This document shows, in pieces, positions 1-11,200 of a DNA stretch of 64,000 nucleotides. The DNA is from Mesostigma viride. Lineage: Eukaryota; Streptophyta; Mesostigmatophyceae; Mesostigmatales; Mesostigmataceae. The stretch's first letter is position 1. Each line of letters opens with the position of its first letter. The position numbers and the translations under genes are program-made. Below the pieces are notes generated by a model. That model was given only the letters and a program-made list of their open reading frames with translations. It was not told the DNA's origin and ran no database searches. Location: the NCBI GenBank assembly GCA_009746045.1, contig RPFO01000082.1:417593-481592 (forward strand). Reading direction: 5' to 3'.

Positions 1-642
1 CTATAGCCCTGGAGGCCGCTGATAAACCTGACATCCGGTGTCTTACTATCATAGATTGCCGAACTATATAATAATAATAGTCTATACCACTTTTTCTTGT
101 AAATGATTTACTAAATAATGATTCTATATACTTTAACATACCATATTATTAAAGTATGTGGAATTTAACCATGCTATTCACAATATATTATAAAATCTTT
201 TGCAAAATATACTGTAATTAGTATATATATTTTCTGATAAACAATTTTATCAATGCTACTGTGTTATTTTTGTTATTCTCGCCATGCAGGTATCTGAGTG
301 TTCTGGGAGAACTAATAAGAGAATGAGCCGCGAAGGTGAGGAAAACCTGAAATCTTTTCGTCCTTATTGGGGTCTCTCTGCAGCTAGACCATTTATAACC
401 ACAAGCAATAGCTTAAATTCAAGGGTCTCGCTGCAGCTAGACCCTCTTTATGGTTGCTATAAAATTAATGAATCAGAAGTCTGTGATTTAACAATCGCAC
501 GCCGCAATGAAGGGTCTAGCTGCAGCGAGACCCCAATCTTGGTCGGGGTATGCTAAGTTCACCACATCAGGTAATCTTTTCGTCTAACGGAAAAAGCCCC
601 TCTAAGGGTCTAGCTGCAGCTAGACCCCAATCGTGGTAAAAA
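1..642. other. AT-rich non-coding DNA with four palindromes
   Basis: The first 280 bases are strongly AT-rich and show no convincing coding potential. From 370 to 627 there are four copies of the short PstI-centred palindrome described at 370-627. A 90-codon ORF at 284-556 runs straight through three of the palindromes, so I do not regard it as a gene. A 5' exon of the transposase-like gene could lie here, but I cannot identify one. Confidence 0.5.
370..627. repeat. Cluster of four 22-bp PstI-centred palindromes
   Basis: Copies lie at about 370-390, 423-444, 512-533 and 606-627. Each has the form GGGTCTNGCTGCAG followed by its near-complement ending in ACCC, so the centre is the self-complementary hexamer CTGCAG. 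Spacers between copies are unrelated in sequence. Copies of the same family recur in most introns and spacers up to 13.1 kb. Confidence 0.85.
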
Positions 643-3600
643 ATGATACACTTTCGAACTTTGTCTGTAATTGTCGCTTTTCCCAACGATACTCGATTTG
701 CATGGATTTCGTTGTGCCGGTCGTCATGGCATGCAGCACGCGAACGGGTGGGAGTTTTCGCCCTTGCGTCCGGTCGTCCAGGATTCAGTGCAATTAAGTT
801 GAACACCGGGACGAAGCAGTCAACTGGCGCAAAAAGGGTTTTCGGAGATGAGAACCAGAATCCAGCGCAGCCTGAAGCCAAGGAAGTCAAGCGGCCGGGA
901 GAATACTCGAAATCAAAGAGGGTTATTGGGGAATATTTCGCTGACCAGGCGTTTGAAGCGGCTCAGGCGATGACAAAACCCGAGGGGCGGGGGCCGGCTT
1001 TCGACCAGATGATTGCTGGCTTTAACTCTAGGGCCGCTGAACTAGGTCACGGGAAGTATCATGAGGAGGCGAAAAAGCTTTACAATCAGGAGCGGATGGC
1101 AGAACTGAACAGGTTCTGGGTGGCTCGGATTAACGGCTTTTTTGATGGTCTGACCAAAAGCGACGCAGACAGAGACGTCAGGATGGTGCTGATGTCCACG
1201 CTTTACTGTGGTGACGACTTGGAGAAGGAGTTTTCGGCCGCGGAGTTGGAGAACCTGACGGGGATGGACGCCAAGAAGATTCGCGGAATTCGCGCGATAC
1301 GAAGGCAGCAGAAGTTGGACTACCTCAGACACGCGCAGGCTCGCAAGGGGCGCCCTTTGCCGCAATTCGTGATTGACGCGATAGTGGACGCGTGGATGCA
1401 CGATGATGAGTCGCGCGCCTCCTCCCAGATGAAGGATGTCAAGCGCACTTACAGCAGGGAGGGTCGTGGCAATCACGGGGTGCTCGTCGCCGTTGAGGGA
1501 GCGCGCTATTACATGACCTCCAAGGAGGACATGTACAATCACTTTCTCGAAAAGCATGCGTACTGGAACAAAAGGAGTAACCAGTATGATAAGGACGTGG
1601 GCATTCACGTGGGCTACACGACCTTCTGCAAATACGCGCCCGATTGCATCAAGGGCAAGTGGAAGGAGAGGAACCTGTGCGCGTGTGAGAAGCACGTCAC
1701 CATGCAGTCGGCCATGGGGGCGTGGACCAAGCACTCCAATGCGAACCACGGCAAGAACTGCAAGTGTGGCGCGGAGTGTGCGGGATGCTCCAAGTACAGA
1801 GAGCCGGACGGTACTTGCGGAATGTGGAAAGCCATTCACTCGACGGACTGGATCAAGCACTTTCACTGCCCGGTGTCCGCCGAGACTGACGGCAGGGATA
1901 ACGGGCTGCGTGAAGGGGGCGGAATGGGCGGGGGGATGGAAGAGGGGGAGGGGGAAGATGAATGGCGGGGACGGGACCTGGAAGACCTCGACATTTCTGA
2001 GAGGCTGGTGGAGGACGAAGATGGGGTGCCGAGGACGGAGAGGGTTCACCGCATACTGAAGATGGCGTGTGTGGAGGGGTTCTGTCCTGAGGAATCATGC
2101 GGCATCCATAATAACTGGGTGCAGTGTGATCGGGACAAGAATTCCACGGAGATTCTGAATTGGTTCAAGTTCGAGATGGTGGAGCAGACTGTGACCCGAC
2201 GGGTGAATGTGAGTTGGTTTCGATTTTATTTCTCCGTTAATATGTTGTTGACTTTTTTTTTTGTGACCTATAGCTGCAGCGAGACCCTTTGTGAGTTGCA
2301 GTTATCTTATCGAAATGCGATTTTATTGCAAATCGAAACTGTCTGCGGACCTTTGCGAAACAGGGCGAGACCGATGGCAGGGCGGCGAAGAAGGTGAAGC
2401 GGCCCGAGCAAGTCCAAATGAGGTCCACCCCAGCTGAGCTGCGGGACGAGATTCTTAAGATGTGGGACAAGTTCACCGTGCACTGCTTTACGGCCTGGTC
2501 GCAGGCGGATACAATCAAGGATCGGGAGAAGAATCTGAGAGAGGGGGACGTGCTCGTGCACGGCGACTGGGCCGAGAACTACGAGAACAGCAGCTACGTC
2601 CAACTGCAGTCGCAGTACTTCCACAAGCGCAGCCACATCCTGATGCCCATGATCGTGCGTTATCGGCTCAACGGCGAGCTGGAAAAGCGCGTCTTCTTTT
2701 TCCTGGGGGATTCCAGTATCAAGCGGGGCGAGCGCGCACTCGTATACGCTCTTCGCAAGATTCTGGAAACCCTGCGGGTAGAAGTAGGGGTAGAGGTGCG
2801 AAACCTGTACATGTGCTCGGACAACTGCGCGGTGCAGTTTAAGTCCAGGTACGTGATTAACCAGATTAACGGTCTGCTCATGGGGGATCCCGACCTGCAG
2901 GCCTTTGAGTTCCACTACATGGGGGAGCAGCATGGGAAGGGGGAGGTGGATGGTCAAGGAGCGAAGTGCAAGTGCGTCTTGAGGGAAATGCAGAGGATTC
3001 CCGAAAACCAGCACATACTTGAGACCCACCAGCTAGTCGCCTACTTGAACCAGAACTGGCAGGGCGGCAAGACATCGAGCAGGGAGTCGGCCCGCGCGCG
3101 GGCCGAGAACGTCACTCGCCACTTCTTCCTTTTACCCCCGGTACGGAATTTTGTGTTATTTCAGGTTTTAAGACGTCAACTGCCGCTGTTCTATAAAAAT
3201 TCAAACCCAATAAAGGTATCTCTGCAGAGAGACCCTATATACTGTCCATGGGTTGCTTTTCTTTTAGGTATGAAATTTCGCTTGTTCTTTCGGTATGAAG
3301 GGGTCTCTCTGCAGCTATACCCTGTGTCGAATTTCGATCACTTGATATCTTGTCGTACGTTGTTATTATGATTCGAATGGGGTCTCTCTGCAGCTATACC
3401 CTGTGTCGAATTTTGATCACTTGATATCTTGTCGTACGTTGTTATTATGATTCGAATGGGGTCTCTCTGCAGCTATACCCTGTGTCGAATTTTGATCACT
3501 TGATGTCTTGTCGTTAATTTTTTTTTAAGGGGTCTCTCTGCAGCTATACCCTGTTTTATTGGTTTTTGGTCAATTTTGCTAATTTGAACGGTATTCTTTT

Positions 3601-4369
3601 TGTCCTAACTATTTGATGACAGGACGTCGAGTCCGGCCGACGCGCGGAGGTTGAGGAGGTGCCTGGCATCAAGAAGGCGCATTGGTGGCGACTGGACAAG
3701 TCCGACCCTGGCCTTTTGATGATTAGGCGCTATTCCTGCTACTGTCCGCCCTGTTTGGCTGGGCGGTTTGAGGGATGTCTAAGCGAGTGGTCGTTTATCA
3801 TCGAGTTCAATGATGCAGGAAGCTCGATGAAAACTGTCCGTTTGCTGCCACCGAGCCAGCCCAACCCTCCGGTTCGCATGGTGACGCGGGGGGAGCAGCT
3901 GAAGGACAAGCGGGAGGCGATGGGCCGGCAGATGAGACTCCACGACTATGTGGCAGTTCCATCGGACAAGGACACGGATCACGATCCCATCCACCCGTTC
4001 TGGTTGGCTGAGGTTGTAAGCGAAGCCGGGCCGATCGTGTTAGACGAGAACTTCGAGAGGTGGGTCGAGGGCCGGAACGGACGGGAGAAGGAGCTGTTCC
4101 TCGCCGGGAACGGCATTCTTCCCGTTCGGATTTGGAAGCGGGATAAGCATGACCCCCTGCATTTCACGCTCAACGTTGAGGATTGGCCACCGTCACGCCA
4201 GCCCGAGCTTGTGAATTGCTATCTCTGCGTCGCTCCGGCTCTCCGGCTAGAAGCACGCGTGCGCAGCGACGGAATGTGTGCCGACATCAGGATGAGCAAG
4301 GAGCTCGACAAGTGGCTTACTACGCTGGTGATCAAGGATGAAGCCCCGGAGGGGCCGGCACCGACTTAA
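643..4369 (+). CDS. Transposase-like protein (RNase H-fold type), three exons, intact
   Basis: Exons 643-2208, 2364-3140 and 3623-4369 join in phase 0 with GT-AG borders, giving 1029 residues without a stop. Exon 1 has a charged N-terminal part, a segment VGYTTFCKYAP followed by a Cys/His-rich stretch (residues about 320-410). Exon 2 has three acidic motifs: HGDWAENY (Asp about 590), MCSDNCAVQFK (Asp about 675) and HGKGEVDGQG (Asp about 718). Exon 3 has a CYCPPCLAG cysteine motif. From memory, this order (SKFxxLRP-like, DxAENY, SDxxxxQxK, HGKGxxDGxG, C-terminal cysteines) recurs in a large set of uncharacterised eukaryotic proteins that look like DDE/DDD transposases. The catalytic role is inferred. 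The start at 643 is the first ATG of the open frame, and an upstream exon is possible. Both introns contain palindromes. Confidence 0.75.
2265..2287. repeat. PstI-centred palindrome in intron 1 of the transposase-like gene
   Basis: A single copy lies inside intron 2209-2363. The right half (CTGCAGCGAGACCC) is well preserved and the left half is decayed. Confidence 0.7.
3214..3551. repeat. Five palindromes, four in ~80-bp tandem units, in intron 2
   Basis: Copies lie at 3214-3235, 3301-3322, 3380-3401, 3459-3480 and 3530-3551. All are inside intron 3141-3622. The last four sit in tandem units of about 70-80 bp that also repeat a spacer containing ATTTTGATCACTTGATATC. The palindrome has therefore been amplified with its flank. 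Confidence 0.85.
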
Positions 4370-5195
4370 ATTAACAAGAAATTGGGGTCTCGCTGCGGGT
4401 AGACGACGCCCTAGTTTCGGCTCGTATTATATCTTTAGAGTGGGGCTTCAGTAGGGTGTAAAAAGGTGGCCGCATATATTGTATATATTTTTGGAGATCT
4501 TTCTGTGGTCAAGTTTAAGGGTAGTTGATAATTTTTTGCGGCCTTCAATTAACAGTTATTTTTTACTGCAACATAATTTTATGCTGTATATTTAAATAAT
4601 GATAAGGATTTCGATATTTTTTTGCACAATCTATTCGACATTTGTTTCTGCATGTCGAGAATTTATTGCTCCACCCCCACAAAAAAAATCGTTCCGGAAC
4701 TGTTCGAAGCGAATAGCACTGACAGGATTCGAACCCGGGTCCACATTAATGTTCGGAGTGAGGTAGGCCAGCCATCATGTTCCGCACTGAAATCTGGCTC
4801 GGGTCCGATCCCTTCCATTGCTCTTCGCTTCGAACAGCTCCGGAACAAGTTAGGTTTGGGGTTGGAGCAATAAATACTTATTTGCCGGGCGCAGTTGTCA
4901 TTCCGCCTAGTACAATTGCGTCACTAGTACAATTTTTGTCTGGGTACGGTACGAACCAATAACGCAATATTTAGTATCTAATCGCCGCTGCTCTTGCTGA
5001 ATTTTATCCGGAAGCTGAAACAGGTGTCCGGTGAAGCGAATACTAGTGACTGGTGGTCGTGCCCTTCCATTACTCCTTATCGACAAATTTTGGGTTCTAC
5101 CTGCAGTTATAACCCTTGCGCGTCTGGCTGTCGGGGTCACCAATTTCCTGTCGATTGCAAGCAGCCAACCTTGCCGAAATTTAACACTGTCACAA
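4370..5195. other. Spacer with two decayed palindromes and a MITE
   Basis: AT-rich spacer downstream of the transposase-like gene. It carries decayed palindromes at about 4385-4408 and 5092-5115 and the inverted-repeat element at 4661-4875. I see no gene in it. Confidence 0.6.
4661..4875. mobile_element. 215-bp inverted-repeat element (MITE/SINE-like) with a tRNA-like core
   Basis: The outer ends are 12-bp inverted repeats (ATTTATTGCTCC and its complement). Longer inner arms at about 4690-4718 and 4819-4846 share GTTCCGGAACTGTTCGAAGC with few mismatches. Between them, the minus strand reads GGACCCGGGTTCGAATCC, a very good Pol III B box, with a plausible A box about 35 bases earlier. No clear target duplication was found. 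It may be a tRNA-derived sequence caught in a foldback element. Confidence 0.6.
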
Positions 5196-5633
5196 ATGGA
5201 GCAGAGCAATATTTTCGGTTCTCAGCATACCTATGTGATGGTCGACAAAAATGAGCACGCTGCAAACATCAGAATTGATGTAGAGTTGCTCGGACCTTCT
5301 GCACAGTGGGGTGCAGGTGTCATTGCGTTCGGCAATGGCATGATCGATCTGGTGCCACCCGATTCAGATTTGAACCCTGCTTACCAATGCGTGCCTGACA
5401 ATCAGGCGAGAGTGGTGGTGGAGAGCACGGAAATTCCGGGCTCTCCCAATGTATCAATGATGCGCCTGAGGGCCGAGGCCCAGCAGGAGTTCCTGGCTGC
5501 TGCGGAGAACGGCGGGGCCAAGTGGAACACCAAAATGTATACAGGCGAGCCTCCCAACTACAGGGGAGACCAGTACCAGGGAGTGTACTCCTTCGGCGAT
5601 TTTGACATCGACGGATGGGGCACCTTTTTCTAG
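5196..5633 (+). CDS. Orphan 145-residue protein, function unknown
   Basis: The reading frame is open upstream to about 5031, but the first ATG is at 5196, which gives 145 residues ending in the aromatic stretch DIDGWGTFF. The composition is ordinary for a soluble protein: mixed, acidic, with no membrane segment or signal peptide. I do not recognise a domain. It lies on the same strand between the transposase-like gene and the large coiled-coil gene, and a decayed palindrome lies just upstream at 5092-5115. It could also be an internal exon of a larger gene, since the open frame extends upstream of the ATG. Confidence 0.45.
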   Translation: MEQSNIFGSQHTYVMVDKNEHAANIRIDVELLGPSAQWGAGVIAFGNGMIDLVPPDSDLNPAYQCVPDNQARVVVESTEIPGSPNVSMMRLRAEAQQEFLAAAENGGAKWNTKMYTGEPPNYRGDQYQGVYSFGDFDIDGWGTFF

Positions 5634-6898
5634 GCGCAATGCCTAAGTTGTCAAATACTCCGACAATGTCAAAATTGCGAATGATAAAATTACGGACATG
5701 TGCACATATATGTACTGATTCAATAAAAAATTTCGGCAATTTTGTTCCCGGCATTGATAATCAAAAGCTGCTAGCAAGCCAAGGACTTCAAAAGTGGCAA
5801 TAGATCGATGTAGGTCGTCGATAAACTTGTCTAGTCGTCATATTTCGGTCGCAAAATTCGTGCGTGGCCTGCAGGCATCGGACAAAGTGCACGCAACAGC
5901 AGGAGTCGGTTGAGTTCGAAGCACGGCAGACACAAAATTTCGGCGCAAAGTCCGTCGGGCGAAAAATTCGCTCGGCTGCCAAATTTTCGGCAAGAATTTC
6001 GGCGCAATGTCCGGTTTTCGGACGATTGAAATTAGCGTTTTTTTCTTGCAAAAATCTACCCCATTCCGCGTGGGACCACCCGGTTAGTATTGTTTTTGGG
6101 TAGGGTCGCTCTGCAGAGTGACCCCTACCCTTGCGCAATGTCGCAGTCTTTGTTTGTAAGGTCGCGCTGCAGAATGACCCCCTCACAATGCAAACTTCCA
6201 TTCAGTGTTTGTAGGGTCGCGCTGCAGAGTCACCTTTCCAAGATGCGTTATTCAATAACATTTTGTTTGTAGGGTCGCGCTGCAGAGTCACCTTTCCAAG
6301 ATACGTTATTCAATAACATTTTGTTTCTAGGGTGGCGCTGCAGAGTCACCTTTCCAAGATACGTTATTCAATCACATTTTGGTTGTAGGGTCGCGATGCA
6401 GAGTCACCCTTTCCAGATACGTTATTCAATAACATTTTGTTTGTAGGGTAGCCCTGCAGAGTCACCTTTCAAAGATACGTTATTCAATCACATTTTGGTT
6501 GTAGGGTCGCGTTGCAGAGTCACCCTTTCCAGATACGTTATTCAATAACATTTTGTTTGTAGGGTAGCGCTGCAGAGTCACCTTTCCAAGATACGTTATT
6601 CAATCACATTTTTGTTGTAAGGTCGCGCTGCCGAGTCACCCTTCCATGAAATATTTATATGCTATATTTTGTTGGTAGGGTCGTTCCTTAACATGGTTCT
6701 TTTGCGGAAGGGTCTCGCTACAGAATAACCCCTTCCCTGACATTAGTTACATCTTCGATTTTTTTTTCCCCAATCCTGAATGGGATTTCATCCTTGTTTC
6801 TTCTTAGGGTAGCGCTGCAGCGCCACCCCTCACGCTGATGCGAATTTACACTTTCTTCATCCGACATTGGTCTATTTGTTTTTCCTTATTTGCCGCAG
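5634..6898. other. Spacer/intron upstream of the large gene
   Basis: I recognise no gene. The first visible exon of the large gene starts at a splice acceptor (6898/6899), so one or more 5' exons should lie here or further left. The candidate ATG exon at 6007-6082 has the wrong phase. Most of the right half is the palindrome array at 6103-6828. Confidence 0.5.
6103..6828. repeat. Array of about twelve palindromes, ten in ~58-bp units
   Basis: Palindromes begin near 6103, 6159, 6214, 6272, 6330, 6388, 6446, 6505, 6563, 6620, 6710 and 6807. From 6214 to 6640 the period is close to 58 bp, with a spacer containing GATACGTTATTCAATAACAT, itself partly self-complementary. In this array the right half has drifted to GAGTCACC while the left half keeps GGGTCGCGCTGCAG. 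The final copy lies inside the intron that ends at 6898. Confidence 0.85.
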
Positions 6899-8296
6899 AA
6901 GGAACAAGAGAAGGAGAGGGAACTTCAGCTTCAGAAGGAAAAGGAGGAGCAGGAGAGGGCCTCCTTGCTTCAGAAGGGAAAAGAGGTGGAGAGGGCCACC
7001 TATGTCGACAAGGTCAAGTCGACGAGCGAGTCTCCTAAGTATAGTACGCCACCCGCCTCTCCGCCCAAGGGCGTAGAGGAGTTTCCTCCTCTGTCAACAA
7101 TGCTTGCTGCCGGGGCTGGGCCAAGCTCCGTGGAGGCCTCCAAATCTCCCAAGCGGCCCGCACCTGAGGCACAGGCTGCCGGGGCTGGGTCCAGCTCCGT
7201 TGTGTCTCCACAGTCTCCCCAGCGGCCCGCCATCAACAAGGAGTCCCCCGTCCGCGGGAAGTCGACCTCAAACTCGCCGAGGTCCGCCCCCGTCGAGGTG
7301 GTTACCTCGAAGCCCAGCTCGCCGCCCAAGTCTTCTCCAAGGGCCCACCACGAGGCGTCTGAGCAGGGCAGCCCGCCGCCCAAGTCACCTCTAAGGTCCC
7401 ACCACGAGGCTTCGACCTCGAAGGTCAGCACGTCGCCCAGGTCTCCTTCAAGGTCCCTACCCGAGGCGTCGACCTCACAGCCCAGCTCGCAGCCCGCGTC
7501 TCCCCAAAGCTCCCCTCCAAAGAAGGGGGCGACCTCCAAGTCCCGATCACCGCCCAAGTCGCCTGCAAAGTCTCCAGGTCGGAAGTCTCCGCCCAAGCGC
7601 CGGTCGCCACCCAAGCGCCGGTCGTCAAACTCACCTCCGAGGAGCCGCTCCCCACAGGCAAGAAAGAAAGCAAGAGCGGAATGGGAGGAGAAGGAGGATG
7701 ACCATGAGCGGTTCCTGCGTGATCTGCAGAAGAACATTGACCTCCTGATCAGCATGGAGGACAGGGACAAGGCAGACCCAAGGCCACTGGAGGATCTTCC
7801 GGAGGAGGAAAGAAAGAGAAGGAATGACCGCATGGCACTTCTGACTTCTTATCTGGATCAGGCAACGCAGCACGCCGAAGATCTGGTGAATCTGGAGAAA
7901 AAGGACAAGGAACGGAAGGCCGCCCAGGAGCTCCTGGAAAGGGAGCAGAGGGAATGGGTGAAGAAGGAAAGGGCAGAGCGAGAGGCGAAGCAGGCAGAAA
8001 TGGAAGCTGCGGAGATGGAGGAGGCGGAGCGCAGGAAGAGGAGGGCGTCGTGGGAGCGGGACGAAAAGGAGAGAAAGGCGAATGAGGAAAGGAAAAAGAA
8101 GGACGAGGAGGCAAAGGCGAAGAGGAAGGTGCAGGAGGAGGGGAAGAGGATGATGGAGGCGGGTGTGGCGGCACGCCTGAAATACCAAGCCAAACTTGAG
8201 GAGGAGCGCAGGAAGGCGCAGGCTGCAGAAAAGTCGACGGAGGTGGATGGGAAGACCGCGGGGGTCTCGGAGAAGGAGGGTACGGAGCCGTCTCAG
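6899..8296 (+). CDS. Exon: Ser/Pro-rich (SR-like) region then long coiled coil
   Basis: 466 codons between an acceptor (TTTGCCGCAG) and the donor GTGAGA at 8297. An initial Lys/Glu-rich helix is followed by about 200 residues rich in SPPKS/SPRS repeats, with a basic stretch RRSPPKRRSSNSPPRSRSP (about 7575-7660). Then come about 200 residues of Glu/Lys/Arg-rich coiled coil (7680-8290). Such composition is common in nuclear scaffold or splicing-associated proteins, but the function is unknown. The minus-strand ORFs here are composition shadows. Confidence 0.65.
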
Positions 8297-11200
8297 GTGA
8301 GAAACAGTTTTTACCCCCATTAGTGTGCGTGTTTTTTTTAACGGTTTCGTTATTCCTTATCTCTGCTAAGCTCGTCTGACCATGAATGGGTCATTTCGCA
8401 GAGTGACCCTAACCTGAACCAACAAGTATGCTTTTCCCTGTTGTTTTGATTTCAGAGGAAGCGGGGGGCAGACGAAAAGAAGTCAGAGGATCCCAAGAAG
8501 AGCGGGACAACAACGGAGGTGAGCGATAAGTAATCCTGTGTTTTTCGCCTTTGTTCTTTGTTCATTTGTCCTTCATTTCTGAGTTGCCGTTTCCTTCGCA
8601 TGTGTGATTAATTTATGGAGGGTCATTTCGCAGAGTGACCCTAAACTTTTTCAACGAGTATGCTTTCCTCTGTCTTGCTGCATCCAGAGGAAGAAAGGGG
8701 GAGATGAGACAGAGTCTCAGGGGAACGCCGAGGTTGGGAGTGGGGAGGAGAAATTGCGGGTGAGCTAATAATTTTTTCGCGCGTCAGTTAGTCCTTCGTT
8801 CTGTTTGAGATTTTTTTATGAAGGGTCACTTCGCAGAGTGACCCTAAACTTTTTTTCCGATTATGCTTTTTTTTCGTTTTGTGGACCTGTGTGCAGCCGA
8901 TCCAGTTGAGGGGCTTGGAAACTTGGAAGTCATGGTTGACGACTTACGAAAAACATCTGAACGATGACGCCAAGTCGTTCTTGAGCACCTTTGTGTCGAA
9001 GGAGATCGAAGTTGCGATCGATGACGGTGTCTGGCATGAAAGGATCTCAGTCGGGTCTGATGAGAATGTGAACCCTTGGAGTGATCCAACACTTCGTGAT
9101 CTTTTGTTCGAAGTCATGGGGCGGAGCCTTCGAGGCAAAAGGTTAAAGGGGAAAGATTGCATCTCTTTTCGACACCTTTGAGTTGCTTGTTACCGAGTGC
9201 GGGTCAACGATACCCGACGCAGCGGATGTTACAGCTTATGTTCCTCGAAGCCTGCTCGTCTGGATCAAGCTGTCTTGTGCGACCAAACAGTACTGCAAGG
9301 ACACGAGACAGCACCCATTGTCACACGAGTATTTTGACATCATCATATCTGTCTGCAGGTGGGAAATGTACCAGGTCCTAGAGCAGGGGAAGACAGGTGA
9401 GGATTGGGACACCTCCCCGCTGACGGAAATGGATGTCAATCTGCTCTTGAAGAAAGGGTTCAAGGCTGCACAGTTCGACTGGGATGTCTTCGGCGACTTT
9501 CTGGTCGCCATGGACCACTCGGTATCTCCCGAGTTGTTCAGGGCTGGTTCGGAAGTGATTGAAGATTTGGATGGGGTTAGATCGCACTTCCTTTCGTCGT
9601 ATTCAGTGTGGATGGCGCAGTTTAGGGTGAACCCAGACCCTATTCTTCCGAGTCGAGCTGTTGAATTGTTTCTTCAGTTGTGCGAGGATGAGATCCTGCG
9701 TTTTCGTCAGAGTGGGGAGTTCGACATGGCCGGACAGTATGAGCCCCCACGAAAGGAGGTTGTCGCATGGCTTGAGTACAAGGGGATCGACGACTGCCTG
9801 TCGTTAGTGACGGCGAACATAAACGAGAAATCATGGAGTCAGGACATGCTATCTCACTTGATTCTTCGGACGTTTTTCGAAAACGAACTGAGCCACACAA
9901 CTCCATCTGAGATGTGGCCGATCGGACAAGTGTTGCGGGAGTGGAGATTTGACATTGAGGTAATTATTGACATTTGTGTACATTTTTATTCAGTCCGTTT
10001 AGATTGTGTTGTGTATTTCTTTTGTTGAAAATTGTTACTAACGATCAACGCATTTCTTTCTCTCCTTCCCGCCAGGAGGGTGACATTCCACGTTTTGAGG
10101 GACAAAGTCCTTCAGCGTGGAACCCGGAGGTAAGCAAATGCCGCTAAAGGTTCGGGGTCGATTTGTGAAGATAGAATATTAAAGAAATAGTTCCTGTTTT
10201 GACTGACTTTGTATATTTATCTGAACGCACGTTTCGTCTTGCAGGATGACGATCAACCTTTCGAAGAGGTCGAAGGGATGGGGACGGAGAACGTAGAGGT
10301 AGGAAATTTGTTTCATTTTACTGTTAAAGCTTAGGGTTGGGGTCGTTTCGCAGAGCCACGTTAAAACAAAACTAATGCTCGTTTTTTTTATGTCATCTGA
10401 ATTATTATTATTTTTTTTTCATGCAGGAGGTGGACGAGGAGGAAGAGGAGGAGAAGGAGCAGGAGGTGGACGAGGAGGAAGAGGAGGAGGAGCACGAGGA
10501 GGAGGAGGAGGAGGAGGAAGAAAATGAGCCCGAGCCAACTCCGAAGGGGAAGGGGAAGGCAAAGGTTTGTACAATGTTTTTTAAGTTTTTAACGCTGAAG
10601 GTCGCGCTGCAGAGCTAGGATGCCAGAGTTCAGATTACTCTTCTTAATACATTTCGCTTCATGTGTATGTTGTGTGTTGTTGGTATACCTTCCAGCAGGC
10701 TAAAAAAAGGGCGACGACGACACTCCAAGCAGCTTACCTAAAGCTTATTGCCAGAAGGAAGAAGGTGCAGACTCTGTGATATTGGCGAACTCATCCTAGG
10801 CAATCCCCCTAAGGATGTTACGATGGGTGCCGGGGAGTTTCGCAAGTATCTCACCCAACTACGCGTTGAGGCGGCGGCCGATTTCGCAATGCAATCGACA
10901 CCTTCAACGGTGACCTGGCCTATGATTTTGTCAACCAAGTCAAGTCCAAGGGCACCGAAAAGTTCAAGTGGAAACCAAAGGCGTACACGGAGGCGAAGGT
11001 GGACAAGGTCATCAAGTTCATGAAGTGGGATCTCAAGAGAAGGGATCGTGAACGGGCGAAGCTGCTTGAGGGTCAGGCAAAAGCGTCCAAAAAGAAGAGG
11101 GATGCGGATAAAAAGGAGAAGGGGAAGGATAAGGGGGAGGATGACGCGGCCGGGGGGAGAAGGGCGGGAAGGGAAAGAAGGGGAAGAAGGCGGGAGAAAA

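Noticed and set aside
567-890. Minus-strand ORF across 567-890
   Set aside because: It overlaps the transposase-like gene's first exon and two palindromes and has no recognisable content.
643-4369. Assignment of the transposase-like gene to the KDZ superfamily
   Set aside because: It is Cys-rich, but the HGKGxxDGxG and DxAENY motifs belong to another pattern. I found no SWIM-type motif.
4700-4800. A functional tRNA gene on the minus strand
   Set aside because: The B box is excellent, but the acceptor stem and T-stem do not pair properly.
6007-6082. First exon of the large gene starting at ATG 6007
   Set aside because: It would end in phase 1, but the exon at 6899 needs phase 0.
6103-6640. 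CRISPR-like array (repeats of similar size with similar spacing)
   Set aside because: The spacers are copies of one another, not unique, and the context is a eukaryotic intron. It is a tandem repeat carrying a palindrome.
7000-8323. Long minus-strand ORFs opposite the Ser/Pro-rich and coiled-coil exon
   Set aside because: They are mirror frames of biased codon composition, and the plus-strand frame has splice sites and coherent domains.
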